This document shows positions 6,259 through 7,334 of a DNA stretch of 7,334 nt, piece by piece; position 1 is the first letter of the stretch, and the number at the start of each line of letters is the position of its first letter. Position numbers and translations under genes: made by a program. The stretch lies in NCBI GenBank assembly GCA_023264915.1, contig JAHFUU010000035.1:3799-11132 (forward strand). Reading direction: 5' to 3'. Below the pieces are notes generated by a model. It was not told where the DNA came from. It did no database searches and saw nothing but the letters and a program-made list of their open reading frames with translations. The stretch is from Microthrixaceae bacterium (GTDB taxonomy: Bacteria; Actinomycetota; Acidimicrobiia; Acidimicrobiales; Acidimicrobilacustridaceae).

Positions 6259-7239
6259 ATGAGCGTAGCCGAAGGGGCGTTGATGACGGGCTTCGTCTTG
6301 GTTTGTGTTGCGGCCGCCGTTCGCCGGTCAAAGGTTCCGGTGCTCGTGGCGACGGCATGGGAGATAGACCTGGCAACGGCCCGGGCCGATCAGCCGTATG
6401 CGCTCGTGCGCGGACGCAAGTCGGGGATCGTGTCGTGGCTGCTGGGTCAGTTCAAGCTCGAGGACTCCACCGAGCTGCGAGTCACGGCCGACGGCATCGA
6501 GCAGCGAAGGGCATCCCTCTTCGCGAAGTCGTCGAGGTGGGTTCCCTTCAAGGCGGTCAGCGAGATCTCGACGAGCTTCGCCTACCCCGTTGCAGACGCG
6601 CTGGTGGTCTTCTTCAGCGCGGCTCTTGTCACAGGCGCGGCAGGCTGGTTGCTGACCCCACGCTCGTCTGGGTTCTCTTCCTCTGTGTCGAGGTCTGTGC
6701 TTTCGAGCCAACCGAGCGCAGGCAACACGGTGACCGTGCTCGTCGCCGGGGTCGTGATCGGGTTCATGGTAGCGATCGTGCACCTGATCCTTCACAAGCG
6801 CGTCGTCGTCGAGGTGTCCGAGCACGGCCAGTCCACCGTCGGGTTCGCCATGAAGCGCTCGGTGATCGAGGGCAAGGAGGTGGACCTGGCGCGGGCAAAC
6901 GAGCTACGTGACCTGATGAGGCTGCTGACGGCTGAAGCCGTAGACCGCACAGTGGTCACCGGCACGGGACACAGCCTGCCGCGACCTCCTGTCGTCGGTG
7001 CTGACGCGGTGCTGCGGGACACAGCACCGCCCCGACCGCATCTTCCCTACGGGGCGGCGTCGTCGCCAGTGGTTCCCGGTCCGGCACCTCAGCCCCCACC
7101 TGTCCCGGCCCCGCAGCAACCGGCACGACCGCTCGTCTCGCCGGCTCCGAGCCCGTCGACGCTGGCCGGCCCCGGCGCGCCACACGCGACCCAACACTCC
7201 CCGTTCCACCCACCCGAGCCGACCGCGCCCCGACGGTGA
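6259..7239 (+). CDS. Multi-pass membrane protein of unknown function with Pro-rich tail
   Basis: The product is 326 residues. The start is secure, with AGGAG six bases before the ATG. Three hydrophobic segments are visible: about 7-21 (ALMTGFVLVCVAAAV), 112-132 (ADALVVFFSAALVTGAAGWLL) and 157-178 (TVTVLVAGVVIGFMVAIVHLI). Between the first two lies a mixed alpha/beta region (WEIDLATARADQPYALVRG; STELRVTADGIEQRRASLF; RWVPFKAVSEISTSF). After the third comes RVVVEVSEHGQSTVGFAMKR, SVIEGKEVDLARANELRDLM, then a Pro/Ala-rich tail from about 255 to the end. The strand-turn-strand pieces flanking the helices recall a bacterial PH-like domain, but this is only an impression. The gene is transcribed away from the kinase across a shared control region, so co-regulation is possible. 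I do not recognise a named family. Confidence 0.82.
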   Translation: MSVAEGALMTGFVLVCVAAAVRRSKVPVLVATAWEIDLATARADQPYALVRGRKSGIVSWLLGQFKLEDSTELRVTADGIEQRRASLFAKSSRWVPFKAVSEISTSFAYPVADALVVFFSAALVTGAAGWLLTPRSSGFSSSVSRSVLSSQPSAGNTVTVLVAGVVIGFMVAIVHLILHKRVVVEVSEHGQSTVGFAMKRSVIEGKEVDLARANELRDLMRLLTAEAVDRTVVTGTGHSLPRPPVVGADAVLRDTAPPRPHLPYGAASSPVVPGPAPQPPPVPAPQQPARPLVSPAPSPSTLAGPGAPHATQHSPFHPPEPTAPRR

Positions 7240-7246
7240 CGGGGTG

Positions 7247-7305
7247 GCACGGTCGAGGGTCGTGCGTCTGAGGCTTCTGGCCCCGAGGGTGAGCCGATCC
7301 GGGGC
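7247..7305 (+). terminator. Possible hairpins after the rightward gene
   Basis: Two inverted repeats follow the stop at 7239: GCACG (7247-7251) with CGTGC (7261-7265), and GCCCCG (7280-7285) with CGGGGC (7300-7305) around a 14-base loop. Neither has a T-run. The rest of 7240-7334 shows no gene. A TACGAT close to the right edge could be a -10 box for a gene outside the window, but nothing confirms it. Confidence 0.25.
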
Positions 7306-7334
7306 GTCGGCCGATGCTGAGGCGGTACGATTCG

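Overview
The window looks like a chromosomal stretch from a high-GC Actinomycetota genome. It has very GC-rich third codon positions, GGAGG-type ribosome binding sites, and long Pro/Ala/Thr-rich cytoplasmic or wall-spanning linkers. The best lineage clue is the N-terminus of the kinase, GPGWYLATDGRWYPP. This is a DUF2510-like tag of the GPGWW-x-ASDGKWYPP type that I associate mainly with Acidimicrobiia (Ilumatobacter/Iamia-like actinobacteria). The assignment is an inference from one motif. No rRNA, tRNA, CRISPR array, insertion sequence or phage gene is visible.

Layout, left to right: (1) 1-213, minus strand: the N-terminus of a secreted protein that runs off the left edge. (2) 214-507: divergent spacer. 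(3) 508-1170, plus strand: a lipoprotein with a DUF4352-like domain. It is convergent with (4) 1260-2114, minus strand: a single-pass membrane protein with an unrecognised external domain. (5) 2115-2485: a 371-base spacer with an RBS-masking hairpin candidate, a perfect 9-bp inverted repeat and a cluster of GC-rich hairpins with a 10-bp tandem repeat. (6) 2486-3196, minus: zinc ribbon, membrane helix and Ig-like domain. (7) 3313-4599, minus: Gly-Thr-Pro repeat tail, membrane helix, Ig-like domain and a C-terminal domain with a GMTxDEV motif. (8) 4790-6079, minus: a Hanks-type Ser/Thr protein kinase anchored by a C-terminal helix. (9) 6080-6258: divergent control region. (10) 6259-7239, plus: an unrecognised membrane protein with a Pro-rich tail. 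(11) 7240-7334: non-coding, with possible hairpins.

The centre of the locus is the kinase. It has all core catalytic residues but almost nothing outside the membrane, so it has no sensor domain of its own. Downstream on the same strand lie three proteins that each have a cytoplasmic tail, one membrane helix and an extracellular domain. A lipoprotein and a secreted protein lie beyond them. A reasonable hypothesis is a split receptor-kinase or cell-envelope surveillance cassette in which sensing and catalysis are on separate polypeptides. The sequence supports the architecture; any interaction is inference. I could not identify a named, characterised system, and most products here are conserved-hypothetical in character.
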